Below, piece by piece: positions 7,627 to 16,850 of a stretch of DNA of 64,000 nucleotides. The stretch is from assembly GCF_000760735.1 (NCBI RefSeq), contig NZ_JMEX01000004.1, positions 453,398-517,397 of the forward strand, read 5' to 3'. Numbering within the stretch: position 1 is the first letter of the stretch; every line of letters begins with the position of its first letter. The notes under the pieces are model-generated. The model was given only the letters and a program-made list of their open reading frames with translations, ran no database searches and was not told the origin of the DNA. Position numbers and translations under genes: made by a program. The stretch is from Rhodococcoides fascians A44A (GTDB taxonomy: Bacteria; Actinomycetota; Actinomycetes; Mycobacteriales; Mycobacteriaceae).

Positions 7627-9659
7627 CCGGTACCGAGAACTACCCGATTCTCCTGTCGCCGTTGAAGGTCGGCAACACGACGTTGAAGAATCGCGTCATC
7701 ATGGGATCCATTCACACCGGTTTGGAGGACCGAGCGCGTGACACCACTCGACTGGCGGCCTATTTCGCCGAACGCGCGCGCGGTGGCGTCGCGCTGATCG
7801 TCACCGGTGGCTATGCACCCAACCGCACCGGATGGCTCCTCCCGTTCGGCGCCAAGCTCACCAACCGAGTCGAGGCGCGGCGGCATCGCACGATGACGGA
7901 CGCGGTGCATGCGGAAGGCGGCAAGATCGCTCTGCAGATCCTGCACGCAGGTCGGTACTCGTATCAGCCGTTCAGCGTGTCGGCGTCGTCGATCAAGGCC
8001 CCCATCAATCCATTTCGCCCGCGGCGCCTCACTGCACGAGGTGTCCGGTGGCAGATCCGCAATTTCGTCAGGTGTGCGCGGCTCGCTCGGTCCGCCGGGT
8101 ACGACGGCGTCGAGATCATGGGCGGCGAGGGATACTTCATCAACCAGTTCCTCTCCGAGCGCACCAACAAGCGGCGCGACGAGTGGGGCGGTAGCGCAGA
8201 GAACAGGCGTCGTATCGCGGTCGAGATCGCCCGTCGTATCCGTGCGGAGGTCGGCACCGACTTCCTGGTGATGTTCCGATTGTCCATGGCCGATCTCGTC
8301 GAAGGCGGACAGAGCTGGGACGACATCGTCGCCCTGGCACAGGATTTGGAGAGCGTCGGTGTCGACGTCATCAACACCGACATCGGCTGGCACGAATCCC
8401 GCGTGCCCACCATCGTCACGTCGGTTCCGCGCGCAGCATTCGCCGACATCACCGGAAAGCTCGACAAGCATGTCGACATCCAGGTGGCGGCGTCGAATCG
8501 AATCAACATGCCCGACATCGCGGAAGGGATTCTCGCACGCGGGGACGCGCAGCTGATCTCGATGGCGCGGCCGATGCTCGCCGACCCGTTCTGGGTGCGC
8601 AAGGCCGAAGCGAACGCAGCGGACTCCATCAACACGTGCATCGCGTGCAACCAGGCGTGTCTGGACCACGCGTTCGTCCACAAAACAGTCTCCTGCCTGG
8701 TCAACCCCCGCGCGGGACGTGAAGTCGAACTGCAGTTGCTGCCTGCCCGCAGAACCAAGAAGGTCGCGGTCGTGGGCGGCGGTCCGGCAGGGCTGTCCGC
8801 CGCGCTCGAAGCTGCCCGACGCGGCCACGCCGTCAGCCTGTTCGAGTCCAGGCCGGCATTGGGTGGCCAATTCGGTATCGCACAACGCATTCCGGGCAAG
8901 GAGGAGTTCTCCGAGACCATCCGATACTTCACGACAGCGCTGCGCGACGCCGACGTGGCCGTCCACCTCGGCTGGCGCGTCACCGCCGCCGAGCTCGTCG
9001 CAGGCGACTTCGACGAGGTGATCGTCGCGACCGGCGTGATACCGAGAATCCCGTCGATACCCGGAATCGATCATCCGTCGGTGCTGTCCTACGCCGACGT
9101 CGTCGAACACGGAAGACCGGTGGGTGACCGCGTGGCCGTCATCGGTGCGGGCGGCATCGGCATCGACATCTCGGAATTTCTGACGACCGATGCCTCCCCC
9201 ACGCTGGACCTGAAGGAATGGAAGCAGGAGTGGGGTGTCACCGAACCGGAAGCGGCGCCGGGAGCGCTCACCACACCCGTCCCCGCGCCGTCGCCGCGTG
9301 AGGTCTACCTGTTGCAGCGCAAGAAGGGACGAATCGGCGCGGGGCTGGCGAAGACGACGGGATGGGTGCACCGCGCGGCTCTGAAAGCCAAAGGCGTGCA
9401 CGAGCTCTCCGGTGTGAACTACGAACGCATAGACGACGAGGGTCTGCACATCACCTTCGGCGAGCGCCACGAGCGTCCACGCACACTTGCCGTCGACACC
9501 GTCGTCGTGTGCGCGGGCCAGGAACCCGTCCGCGATCTCGTCGACGACCTACGAGCCGCGGGAACGACGGCCCACGTCATCGGGGGCGCGGATGTCGCTG
9601 CCGAACTCGACGCCAAGCGCGCCATCGAGCAAGGAACACGCCTCGCCGCGTCCATCTGA
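7623..9659 (+). CDS. fadH: FadH-type NADH:flavin oxidoreductase / 2,4-dienoyl-CoA reductase
   Basis: 678 residues, the usual length of FadH. An N-terminal old-yellow-enzyme TIM barrel binds FMN (residues 10-330; GGEGYFINQFLSERTNKRRDEWGGS). A 4Fe-4S cluster motif follows at C339, C342, C346, C358, then an FAD/NAD(P) reductase half (VGGGPAGLSA, IGAGGIGID). FadH reduces 2,4-dienoyl-CoA in beta-oxidation of unsaturated acyl chains; steroid or other enone reductases share the architecture. GTG 7623 overlaps the PadR stop (GTGA) and has GGAG five bases upstream; an upstream ATG at 7596 lacks a ribosome site. Confidence 0.88.
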   Translation: MTGTENYPILLSPLKVGNTTLKNRVIMGSIHTGLEDRARDTTRLAAYFAERARGGVALIVTGGYAPNRTGWLLPFGAKLTNRVEARRHRTMTDAVHAEGGKIALQILHAGRYSYQPFSVSASSIKAPINPFRPRRLTARGVRWQIRNFVRCARLARSAGYDGVEIMGGEGYFINQFLSERTNKRRDEWGGSAENRRRIAVEIARRIRAEVGTDFLVMFRLSMADLVEGGQSWDDIVALAQDLESVGVDVINTDIGWHESRVPTIVTSVPRAAFADITGKLDKHVDIQVAASNRINMPDIAEGILARGDAQLISMARPMLADPFWVRKAEANAADSINTCIACNQACLDHAFVHKTVSCLVNPRAGREVELQLLPARRTKKVAVVGGGPAGLSAALEAARRGHAVSLFESRPALGGQFGIAQRIPGKEEFSETIRYFTTALRDADVAVHLGWRVTAAELVAGDFDEVIVATGVIPRIPSIPGIDHPSVLSYADVVEHGRPVGDRVAVIGAGGIGIDISEFLTTDASPTLDLKEWKQEWGVTEPEAAPGALTTPVPAPSPREVYLLQRKKGRIGAGLAKTTGWVHRAALKAKGVHELSGVNYERIDDEGLHITFGERHERPRTLAVDTVVVCAGQEPVRDLVDDLRAAGTTAHVIGGADVAAELDAKRAIEQGTRLAASI

Positions 9660-9711
9660 TTCCCACCGGGTGATTCCAGCCGGGTCGATCCATCCACTAC
9701 CCTGTCTCAGC

Positions 9712-10515
9712 GTGAGCCTGCCCAGTCCTGCGCCCGAAGCCCGTGCTGTCGTCACCGGAGCGTCCTCCGGAATCGGCGAGGCACTGGCCACAGAACTCGC
9801 CGCCCGCGGTCATTCGCTGATCGTCGTGGCGCGGCGCGGGGAGTTGCTCGAGGCACTTGCCACCGAGCTCCGCGCCGCGCACGGAGTGACCGTCGAGGTC
9901 CGAGTTCTCGATCTCTCCGACCGGGATGCCCGCGTCTCGTTCGCCGACGAGTTGGCGCAGCGGGAGATCAGCATTCTGTGCAACAACGCGGGTATCGCCA
10001 CGTTCGGGCCGGTCGCGAACCTCGACCCCGCGTACGAACGGGACCAGGTGGAATTGAATGCAGTCGCCGTGCACGACCTCACGCTCGCAGTCATTCCAGG
10101 GATGGTGGCGCGCGGCAGCGGCGGAATTCTGATCACGGGTTCGGCGGCCGGGAACATGGCCATCCCGAACAATGCGACCTACGCGGCGACGAAGGCGTTC
10201 GTCAACACGTTCTCCGAGTCGCTGCGGCTCGAACTCAAGGACAGCGGAGTGAACGTCACCCTGCTGGCCCCCGGCCCCGTTCGCACCGAGACTCCCGATC
10301 CCGCCGACGCGTCCATAGTGGACAAGCTGGTCCCGGATTTCCTGTGGATCGACAGCGCCTACACGGCCAGGCTGTCACTGGATTCGTTGGCGAAGAACAA
10401 GATGCGGGTGGTGCCGGGTCTGTTGTCCAAGGGCATGTCGATCGCGGGCCAGTACAGTCCGCGGGCCATCTCGGCCCCCATTGTCGGAAGCTTCTACAAG
10501 AAGCTCGGCGGCTGA
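9712..10515 (+). CDS. Short-chain dehydrogenase/reductase
   Basis: 267 residues. Classical SDR: TGASSGIG 15-22 (cofactor), NNAG 91-94, Ser144, Tyr157 and Lys161 as catalytic residues. Arg41-Arg42 after the second strand suggest NADP(H) preference. The C-terminal extension (LSKGMSIAGQYSPRAISAP) is typical of membrane-proximal mycobacterial SDRs; substrate unknown. The GTG has no ribosome site but TACCCT lies 8 bases upstream, a leaderless pattern. Convergent with the lipoprotein at 10520. Confidence 0.85.
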   Translation: MSLPSPAPEARAVVTGASSGIGEALATELAARGHSLIVVARRGELLEALATELRAAHGVTVEVRVLDLSDRDARVSFADELAQREISILCNNAGIATFGPVANLDPAYERDQVELNAVAVHDLTLAVIPGMVARGSGGILITGSAAGNMAIPNNATYAATKAFVNTFSESLRLELKDSGVNVTLLAPGPVRTETPDPADASIVDKLVPDFLWIDSAYTARLSLDSLAKNKMRVVPGLLSKGMSIAGQYSPRAISAPIVGSFYKKLGG

Positions 10516-10519
10516 ACAC

Positions 10520-11131
10520 TCACCGCGGGCGGAAGTGATCCAGCGAATCGGACACGATCGACAACGCGGTGTCGGTATCCACCGACGGGGCCAGTTCCGG
10601 GATCAGCACCGTCACCCCGTCGCGGACGCCTTGGCACCGCAGCACCGTGGAGTCCGGTCGCGTCGGGCCTGTACTCCTGCCTGATTCGGTCGATTCCCCA
10701 GGCCCCACTCCGGCCGACACGGGCGAGTTCACCGTCACCAGGCACTCGGCGTCACCCGAGGTCTCGATACGTTCTGGCGGCGACGGCAACCGAAGCCGTT
10801 CGGCACTGGCATCGCCCGCCCGTGTGCTCCACAAGCGAGGACTCGGCGCCTCGACGGCATAGACCGTCACCAGAACCCGGAGCGACTCGTCCGCGTAGCC
10901 CTGCGCGGCGGCGTCGGCCCCGTCGTACGCGGCGCTGAGCCCCGCGACGGCATCCTCGCGCTGCGGGCCGGAGTCGTCGTCTCGTTCGAATCGCTCCATC
11001 TGCTGCTGCATCGTCCGGAGCCCGGCGACGGAATCCGGGAACTCCAGAGCCTGCTGCGCATTCGCCGAACCCGAACTGCAGCCGACGACGGCCGCGATCG
11101 CAACGGGTGGTACCAACCAGGATTTCTTCAT
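10520..11131 (-). CDS. Putative lipoprotein, function unknown
   Basis: 203 residues. N-terminal MKKSWLVPPVAIAAVVGC is a lipoprotein signal peptide with lipobox VVGC (Cys18), so it should be anchored on the outer face of the membrane. The mature part has an acidic, Gln/Arg-rich helical segment near 40-60 and a C-terminal domain with two cysteines (ECLV, LRCQG) that could form a disulfide. No family recognised. Confidence 0.72.
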   Translation of the reverse strand: MKKSWLVPPVAIAAVVGCSSGSANAQQALEFPDSVAGLRTMQQQMERFERDDDSGPQREDAVAGLSAAYDGADAAAQGYADESLRVLVTVYAVEAPSPRLWSTRAGDASAERLRLPSPPERIETSGDAECLVTVNSPVSAGVGPGESTESGRSTGPTRPDSTVLRCQGVRDGVTVLIPELAPSVDTDTALSIVSDSLDHFRPR

Positions 11132-11244
11132 GCAGTCGATCCTCTCGCTGACGCGGGGCGGCCGATATGAGTAGTTCTACCGGTTTCGCGGGGTGAAACC
11201 ACCTCCTAGGCTAAACGGACAAACCGCCCGGGAGGACTTGTTCG

Positions 11245-11757
11245 ATGATCGACCGCACACCCATCGTGTCCATCGCTGTCGTGGCTGCCGCCGTGCTGAT
11301 CGGAGGATGCAGTCGGTCCGAGGTCACCCACACGGTGAACGGCGAGACGGTGCAACCCGATCCACCGGCCGGCGCAGCCGCCGAGGTGGACCCCTGCTCG
11401 GTCCTGTCCGAGAACACGCGCACCCGTCTCGGATTGGCGGACATCGAGCCGGTCGAACTGCCGAAGACACCGGACGGGGGCTGCACCTGGGACGGCAACA
11501 GCCGCTACCTCCTGCCGAATCTGACGCTGTGGGTGAGCGGGCAGACCGACGCCGATCCGAACGACGACGTCGTCGACATCGCGGGCGTTCCGGTCAATGT
11601 GTACAACATCGCGGGCACGTCGGGGCGACTCATCGCGTACTTCGACGACCTGACGCTCAGCCTGAACTACATCAAGGCAAAGGTGGAGATCGACACCTTC
11701 GATGCACTGGAGGCCGCGATGACCGACGTGTTGGACGGGTACTCCCGCACCGCGTGA
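11245..11757 (+). CDS. DUF3558-type lipoprotein
   Basis: 170 residues. Signal peptide ending in the lipobox IGGC (Cys22). The mature protein has DPCSVLSENTRTRLGL and GCTW, the conserved cysteine-containing pattern of DUF3558 lipoproteins of mycolic-acid actinobacteria. Exported, anchored outside the membrane; molecular role unknown. GGGAGG ends 9 bases before the ATG. Divergent from the 10520 lipoprotein and convergent with the HerA-like gene. Confidence 0.82.
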   Translation: MIDRTPIVSIAVVAAAVLIGGCSRSEVTHTVNGETVQPDPPAGAAAEVDPCSVLSENTRTRLGLADIEPVELPKTPDGGCTWDGNSRYLLPNLTLWVSGQTDADPNDDVVDIAGVPVNVYNIAGTSGRLIAYFDDLTLSLNYIKAKVEIDTFDALEAAMTDVLDGYSRTA

Positions 11758-11773
11758 ACCAATCGCTCACGCG
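11751..11773. terminator. Hairpin between convergent lipoprotein and HerA-like genes
   Basis: CGCGTGA (which includes the lipoprotein stop) pairs with TCACGCG across a 9-base loop. No T-tract. Position between convergent genes favours a terminator role. Confidence 0.4.
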
Positions 11774-11788
11774 GCTGCGGCCGTACCC

Positions 11789-13555
11789 TCACCGTCGACG
11801 CCGACGACCTGTGCCGAAAATGCTGCGTGAAATCTCCCGTCCGGCAGCCGAAGCCGCAGAGCGGAGGAAACTCTTGACTGCGGGGTTGCCCATGATTCGC
11901 TCCGCCGCCGAGGGCCCTTCAGGTTCCGATGGCGGTAGATCGGGCAGGTCCGCAGGCAACGGCGGCAGATCGAACGTTTCGGTCGGCGCGGGCACATCGG
12001 TGACCCGGGCCTCCAATTTCTCGTAGGCCGACTCACGATCGATGGTCTCGCGATACTTGGGTCCGAGAGTGCTCGCCGAGGCCGCAGCACCGATGGCGTC
12101 GTTGCCTATGGTGTCCATCAGCGAGCGCGGCGGGCGGATCTTGGTCCATGCCACCGGCGTCGGCGCGCCCTTCTCCGACAGTACGGTGACGATGGCCTCG
12201 CCGGTGCCGAGCGAGGTGAGCGCCTTCTCGAGGTCGTACGCTTCGGTTTTCGGATAGGTGCGGACGGTCTTGTTCAGCGCCTTCTGGTCGTCGGGCGTGA
12301 ATGCCCTCAGCGCGTGCTGAATTCGCGCGCCCAGCTGTGACAGCACTTCGTTCGGCACGTCCGTCGGGAGCTGTGTACAGAAGAACACACCGACGCCCTT
12401 CGAACGGATGAGCTTGACGGTCTGTTCGACCTGCTGCAGAAAGGCTTTGGAGGCGTCGGCGAACAACAGGTGAGCTTCGTCGAAGATGAACACCAGCTTG
12501 GGTTTGTCGATGTCACCGACCTCGGGCAGGGTCTGGAACATGTCGGCCAGGACCCACATCAGGAACGTCGAGAACATCACCGGCCGGGCGGCGTGGGCCC
12601 CCAGCTCGAACAGCGTGATGATGCCCTTGCCGTCGGCGCCGACCCGGAGCAGATCCTCGGTGTCGAGCTCGGGTTCGCCGAAGAAAGTGTCCCCTCCGTC
12701 GGCTTCCAGGTTGACCAGGGAACGCAGGATGACGCCCGCGGTCGCAGCCGATACTCCTCCGATGCCCTTCAGATCCGCCTTGCCGTCGTCACTGGTGAGA
12801 TGGGTGATGACGGCACGCAGATCCTTGAGGTCCAGCAACGCCAAGCCTTGCTTGTCCGCCCAATGGAAGATCAAGCCGAGTGTCGATTCCTGAGTGTTGT
12901 TGAGACCCAGCACTTTGCTCAGAAGTATCGGACCGAACGCGGTGATGGTCGCGCGCACGGGGATACCGATGCCGTCGGTGCCGAGCGAGAGGAATTCGAC
13001 GGGGTGACCGGTCGGACTCCACTCGGAATCTCCGGTCTCCACTGCACGCGCCCTGATCTTCTCGTTGTCCGCCCCTGCTGCCGACAACCCGGACAGGTCG
13101 CCCTTGATGTCGGCCATGACCACGGGAACGCCTGCACTCGACAACTGTTCGGCGATCCCCTGCAGTGTCTTCGTCTTTCCGGTACCGGTCGCTCCCGCGA
13201 CCAATCCGTGCCTGTTCAGCGTCGCGAGGGGAATACGAATTCTCGCGGCTGGATCCGTCACGCCGTCCAGGACGACGGTCCCGAGCTCCAATGCGGCTCC
13301 CGACGACTGATAACCCGCAGCTATTTCGGCTGCGACACCAGCCGGTACCGCGGCGCCCTCGGTTTCGGTGCCGTCGGCTTCGATGACCTTGGTTTCGGCG
13401 GCTTCGGCGTCCAGCGCTTCCTTCTCGGCCGCCTCTGCTGCAGCCAGGGCCTCGGCGGCAACTCGAGCCGCTTCGACGGCAGCGGCCTTGGCAGCCTTCG
13501 CCTTCTCCGCGGGGGTGAGAGTGGTGGAACCTTCCGACGCCGGATCGACCGTCAT
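11789..13555 (-). CDS. HerA-like ATPase of the DUF853 family
   Basis: 588 residues. An Ala/Glu/Lys-rich, probably coiled-coil N-terminus (15-65) precedes a FtsK/HerA-type ATPase with Walker A GATGTGKT 121-128 and Walker [10 protein letters not shown]. The C-terminus is Pro-rich then Arg-rich. It matches mycobacterial Rv2510c, which lies beside orn and hisT just as here. Role probably nucleic-acid translocation or processing, but not established. AAGGAG precedes the ATG by 11 bases. Divergent from orn, with 105 bp between starts. Confidence 0.85.
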   Translation of the reverse strand: MTVDPASEGSTTLTPAEKAKAAKAAAVEAARVAAEALAAAEAAEKEALDAEAAETKVIEADGTETEGAAVPAGVAAEIAAGYQSSGAALELGTVVLDGVTDPAARIRIPLATLNRHGLVAGATGTGKTKTLQGIAEQLSSAGVPVVMADIKGDLSGLSAAGADNEKIRARAVETGDSEWSPTGHPVEFLSLGTDGIGIPVRATITAFGPILLSKVLGLNNTQESTLGLIFHWADKQGLALLDLKDLRAVITHLTSDDGKADLKGIGGVSAATAGVILRSLVNLEADGGDTFFGEPELDTEDLLRVGADGKGIITLFELGAHAARPVMFSTFLMWVLADMFQTLPEVGDIDKPKLVFIFDEAHLLFADASKAFLQQVEQTVKLIRSKGVGVFFCTQLPTDVPNEVLSQLGARIQHALRAFTPDDQKALNKTVRTYPKTEAYDLEKALTSLGTGEAIVTVLSEKGAPTPVAWTKIRPPRSLMDTIGNDAIGAAASASTLGPKYRETIDRESAYEKLEARVTDVPAPTETFDLPPLPADLPDLPPSEPEGPSAAERIMGNPAVKSFLRSAASAAGREISRSIFGTGRRRRR

Positions 13556-13660
13556 GTCTATCGATGCTCCTTGGTTCTCTTTGCTTGCTGTCGTTCGGCT
13601 CGCACTGCGATCGCCACCGCAAACCTTAGCGGTGAGCATGGTCGCACTAGTCTGTGTCGT

Positions 13661-14263
13661 GTGCAGGACAAACTTGTGTGGATCGATTGTGAAATGACCG
13701 GCCTGGATTTGTCGAAGGACAAACTCATCGAGATCGCGGCGCTCGTCACCGACAGCGAACTGGAGATTCTCGGCGAGGGCGTCGACATCGTGATCCACGC
13801 CGACGACGACGCGTTGGCGTCGATGCCGGACGTGGTGAAGAAGATGCATGCCAAGTCCGGGCTGACCGACGAGGTGCGTGCGTCGACGGTGACGCTCGAG
13901 GAGGCGCAGCAGCAGGTGCTGGCGTACATCCGCGAGCATGTCCCGGTGGCCGGCACCGTGCCTCTGGCAGGAAACTCCATTGCGACCGACCGCGGTTTCA
14001 TCTCGCGTGACATGGTCGAGCTGGACACGTACCTGCACTACCGCATGATCGACGTCAGTTCCATCAAGGAGCTGTCGCGTCGGTGGTACCCGCGGATTTA
14101 CTTCGGGCAGCCACAGAAGGGGCTCGCGCACCGTGCCTTGGCCGACATCAAGGAATCGATCAAGGAGTTGAAGTACTACCGCCGGACGGTGTTCGTACCC
14201 GAGCCCGGCCCGTCGACCAGCGAAATTGCCGCGGTCGTCGAGGGGCTCGACACACCGTCGTAG
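13661..14263 (+). CDS. orn: Oligoribonuclease
   Basis: 200 residues, 3'-5' exoribonuclease that clears 2-5-nt RNA and hydrolyses pGpG. DEDDh catalytic residues are visible: Asp9 and Glu11 in WIDCEMTG, Asp110 in NSIATDRGF, His157 and Asp162 in LAHRALADI. Start GTG 13661 fits the family N-terminus and is preceded by TAGTCT seven bases upstream, a leaderless pattern. Followed by tRNA-His as in mycobacteria. Confidence 0.95.
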   Translation: MQDKLVWIDCEMTGLDLSKDKLIEIAALVTDSELEILGEGVDIVIHADDDALASMPDVVKKMHAKSGLTDEVRASTVTLEEAQQQVLAYIREHVPVAGTVPLAGNSIATDRGFISRDMVELDTYLHYRMIDVSSIKELSRRWYPRIYFGQPQKGLAHRALADIKESIKELKYYRRTVFVPEPGPSTSEIAAVVEGLDTPS

Positions 14264-14349
14264 GGGCGATTCGCAACTGACGAATCGAACCGCTAGTATT
14301 GTCGTCGCTGCTGAAACAGAGCCTGAACGGGCGAAGAAGATGTGGCTAT

Positions 14350-14426
14350 GGTGGGTGTAGTTCAGCTGGTAGAGCACCAGGTTGTGATCCTGGGTGTCGC
14401 GGGTTCGAGTCCCGTCACTCACCCCA
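14350..14426 (+). tRNA. hisT: tRNA-His (anticodon GTG)
   Basis: Full cloverleaf. Acceptor GTGGGTG (14351-14357) pairs with CACTCAC (14416-14422) with one G-U pair. An extra 5' G at 14350 faces the discriminator C at 14423, the tRNA-His identity feature. Anticodon stem CCAGG/CCTGG with GTG at 14384-14386, T-loop GGGTTCGAGTCCC, and CCA encoded at 14424-14426. Confidence 0.97.
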
Positions 14427-14438
14427 TAGAAGCAAGAG

Positions 14439-14469
14439 AGCCGGTCTCCGCACGGAGGCCGGCTTTCTT
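14439..14469 (+). terminator. Rho-independent terminator after tRNA-His
   Basis: AGCCGG-T-CTCC, loop GCAC-like, GGAG-G-CCGGCT, followed by TTTCTT. A strong GC stem plus T-rich tail 12 bases after the tRNA end. Confidence 0.85.
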
Positions 14470-14730
14470 GTCGTTCGAGGCGTCCTCCTCCTCCACGTCG
14501 ACCGGCAGTCCGTAGTCCTGGCCGCCGAATTACGTTGTTGTAATTCAACTTTCGAGTTTCCTATGGGGTTCATGTGACGTACGGTTACAAATGGCACTTT
14601 TGGGGAAGAAAAGTACCAACGTGATAGCTGTGAACACGCAGCGTTGATTCAACGCGCCCCGAAACGCGCCACCAGCAGTTCTGAGCCCAGTTTTCGTTCG
14701 AGTCGGGCACTAGATCAGGAGGCAGTTCAC
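14470..14730 (+). promoter_or_regulatory. Gene-free region upstream of the M23 peptidase
   Basis: About 260 bases with no credible gene. It is AT-richer around 14530-14640. It contains GTGAC (14574-14578) and GTTAC (14584-14588) as a direct repeat with 10-base period, like MtrA sites upstream of cell-wall hydrolase genes. AGGAGG at 14717-14722 serves the M23 gene. A c-di-AMP riboswitch, common before such genes, was looked for and not recognised. Confidence 0.4.
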
Positions 14731-15471
14731 GTGGGTCGAAGAGTTCACAAGGCGATTGCGGGTTCGATGTTGTCGGCGGCGCTGTGCCTCGGTACCACGG
14801 GTCTGATCAACCCGGCCGTAGCCACGGCGCAGCCGACCATCGAGCTGCCCGTCATCCCGATTCCACAGCCCGACGCGCAGCAGAGAGCGGCCATTCTCGC
14901 CGCGGTGCTGGACGCTACCGGGGTGCTGATCAACGAGGTCGCCTCCGTCATTCTCGACTCGGACTTCGGGCCGGCACCGGACACGGCTCCCGACGAGCCG
15001 GAGACTGCGGCCGCTCCCCCGTCGGTGGGTCTGGGTGGCTCGATCCTCCCGCTCCCCGCCAGAAGCTACGAAATCTCGTCCGGCTACGGCAGTCGCAACA
15101 ATCCCACCGGAAACGGCGGCCAGTTCCATCAGGGCGTCGATTTCGCCGCGCCGTCGGGAACGCCGATCTACGCGGTGACAGGGGGAACCGTCGAACAAGC
15201 CGGAGATGCGGGTGACGGATACGGCACTCTCGTGCGCATCAAGAGTGGCAACACCGTCACGTACTACGGGCACCAATCGAGCGTGGACGTAGAGGTCGGC
15301 GACACCGTCGAAGCAGGCGACCGGATCGGGTCCGTCGGCAGTACCGGCAACTCGACAGGGCCGCACCTGCACTTCGAGGTCAGGAACAACGGATCGAGCA
15401 TCGAGCCGGTGGCCTACCTGAAGACACTGGGCATCGATCCCGCTCGGTACGAGAAGCAGGGCTCCGACTAG
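14731..15471 (+). CDS. Secreted M23-family peptidoglycan endopeptidase
   Basis: 246 residues. Sec signal peptide to about residue 33 (ATA-QPT), a helical linker (45-80), an acidic Pro-rich spacer, then a LytM/M23 domain with zinc ligands His133 and Asp137 (HQGVD) and His214 of PHLHFEV, plus His181 in YYGHQ and His212. Family members cut peptide cross-links of peptidoglycan or activate other hydrolases. GTG start with AGGAGG eight bases upstream. Shares the stop tetranucleotide CTAG with the convergent L,D-transpeptidase. Confidence 0.92.
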   Translation: MGRRVHKAIAGSMLSAALCLGTTGLINPAVATAQPTIELPVIPIPQPDAQQRAAILAAVLDATGVLINEVASVILDSDFGPAPDTAPDEPETAAAPPSVGLGGSILPLPARSYEISSGYGSRNNPTGNGGQFHQGVDFAAPSGTPIYAVTGGTVEQAGDAGDGYGTLVRIKSGNTVTYYGHQSSVDVEVGDTVEAGDRIGSVGSTGNSTGPHLHFEVRNNGSSIEPVAYLKTLGIDPARYEKQGSD

Positions 15472-16661
15472 ACGCTCGACGCGTTGCCGGCTTTCCATTC
15501 CTCCCACGGAATGTTCCAGTCGCCGAGCCCGTCGACGCCGGACAGCGTGCCGCCCACGGTGTTCTTGACGACGACGATGTCGCCGCGCTTGGTGTTGTCG
15601 AAGACCCACTTGGCGTTGGACGGGCTCAGGTTGAGGCATCCGTGGCTGGCGTTGGAGTAGCCCTGCTGTCCCACGGACCACGGGGCGGAGTGGAAGAAGA
15701 TGCCGCTGTAGGACATTCGGACGGCCCAGTCGACGGGGGTGCGGTAGCCGGCCGAGGAGTTGACAGGCACTCCGTAGGTGGACGAGTCCATGACCAGGTG
15801 ATCGAAGCGGTCGCCGATGATGTAGACGCCGTTGTCGGTCGGTGTGCTGTCCTTGCCCATCGAGGTGGGCATGGTGATGACGTCCTGGCCGTTGACATTG
15901 AAGGTCACCTGCTTGGTGTTGTCGTCGGCCGTCGCGACGACGGCGTCGCCGATGGTGAAGGACGTCGACGCGTTCTCCTGGCCGTAGATACCGTCGCCGA
16001 GGTCACGGCCGTACACGTTGACCGCAACGTCGACGCGGGTTCCCGACGCCCAGTAGTTCTGCGGCCTCCAGCGGACCTCGCGGTCGTTGACCCAGTAGAA
16101 CGCGCCCTCGACGGCGGGCGTCGTGGTCACCTGGATGGCGTTCTGAGCGGCGATCTTGTCGGTGATCGTTTCGTCGAACTGGACAGCGACCGGCTGACCG
16201 ATGCCGACGACGGCGCCTTCGCTCGGCAGAACGTACGGCTTGGTGAAGTTACCGGGCTGACTGGTGGTGAACGAGCTGACGGTCGTGCTCGATCCGCCGA
16301 GCCCGTACGCGTCGGCCTGCACGCGGTACTTTCGGTTGTATCCGAGCGGCTCGGTGTTGGTCCAGCTCAGACCGTCCGGGGAGATGGCACCCGATACGGG
16401 CACGCCCTCCGGGTTGAGCATCGTGACGCCTGCGAGCTTGCCGTCGACGACGCTCACGGTGACCGGATCCGCCGGGGAGAATCCGACCGCTCCGTCGTCG
16501 ACGGTGGAGGTCAGCTTGGGCTTGAGGAGTTCGGCGATCGGGTTGGAGTCGATCGGGGCAGCGTCGATCTTGCTGTCGTTCGTCGGTGCACATCCGGACA
16601 GAACGACGGTTGCCGCCACCGATGCGACAGCCGCCAACACGACTCCGCGCGAGATCCTCAT
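15468..16661 (-). CDS. L,D-transpeptidase lipoprotein (LdtB/LdtMt2 type)
   Basis: 397 residues. Lipoprotein signal with LSGC (Cys24), two Ig-like domains (about 45-245), then a YkuD catalytic domain with His324 (FFHSAPW) and nucleophile Cys342 in [10 protein letters not shown]-terminal Trp-rich tail (WNIPWEEW) is as in LdtMt2. Forms 3-3 meso-DAP cross-links in peptidoglycan and can react with carbapenems. ATG 16661 is chosen because GTGGAG lies before it and the signal peptide starts there. Convergent with an M23 endopeptidase, another wall enzyme. Confidence 0.93.
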   Translation of the reverse strand: MRISRGVVLAAVASVAATVVLSGCAPTNDSKIDAAPIDSNPIAELLKPKLTSTVDDGAVGFSPADPVTVSVVDGKLAGVTMLNPEGVPVSGAISPDGLSWTNTEPLGYNRKYRVQADAYGLGGSSTTVSSFTTSQPGNFTKPYVLPSEGAVVGIGQPVAVQFDETITDKIAAQNAIQVTTTPAVEGAFYWVNDREVRWRPQNYWASGTRVDVAVNVYGRDLGDGIYGQENASTSFTIGDAVVATADDNTKQVTFNVNGQDVITMPTSMGKDSTPTDNGVYIIGDRFDHLVMDSSTYGVPVNSSAGYRTPVDWAVRMSYSGIFFHSAPWSVGQQGYSNASHGCLNLSPSNAKWVFDNTKRGDIVVVKNTVGGTLSGVDGLGDWNIPWEEWKAGNASSV

Positions 16662-16850
16662 GCGCCACTCCACTTCACGACCGACCGATTGCCGAGCACC
16701 CATCGAAAACGGACACTTCGACCACATAATGCCAGGCCATCACCTGCGCATCCAATTGAAATGCCGCTCCGAGAGTAACGTTCGAATACCAATCGGCCCG
16801 TTACCGACCTGTGTTACCTCACAGGCCGTGTCGGTGTCGCCGGTGACGCA

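Noticed and set aside
9648..9674. CCATCTGAT near the FadH stop resembles the start of the shared 32-bp element
   Set aside because: Only about ten consecutive bases agree, part of them coding, and the GGTGTCA half is absent.
14470..14730. c-di-AMP riboswitch, often found before actinobacterial cell-wall hydrolases
   Set aside because: The conserved core segments could not be recognised in this region; a covariance-model search would settle it.
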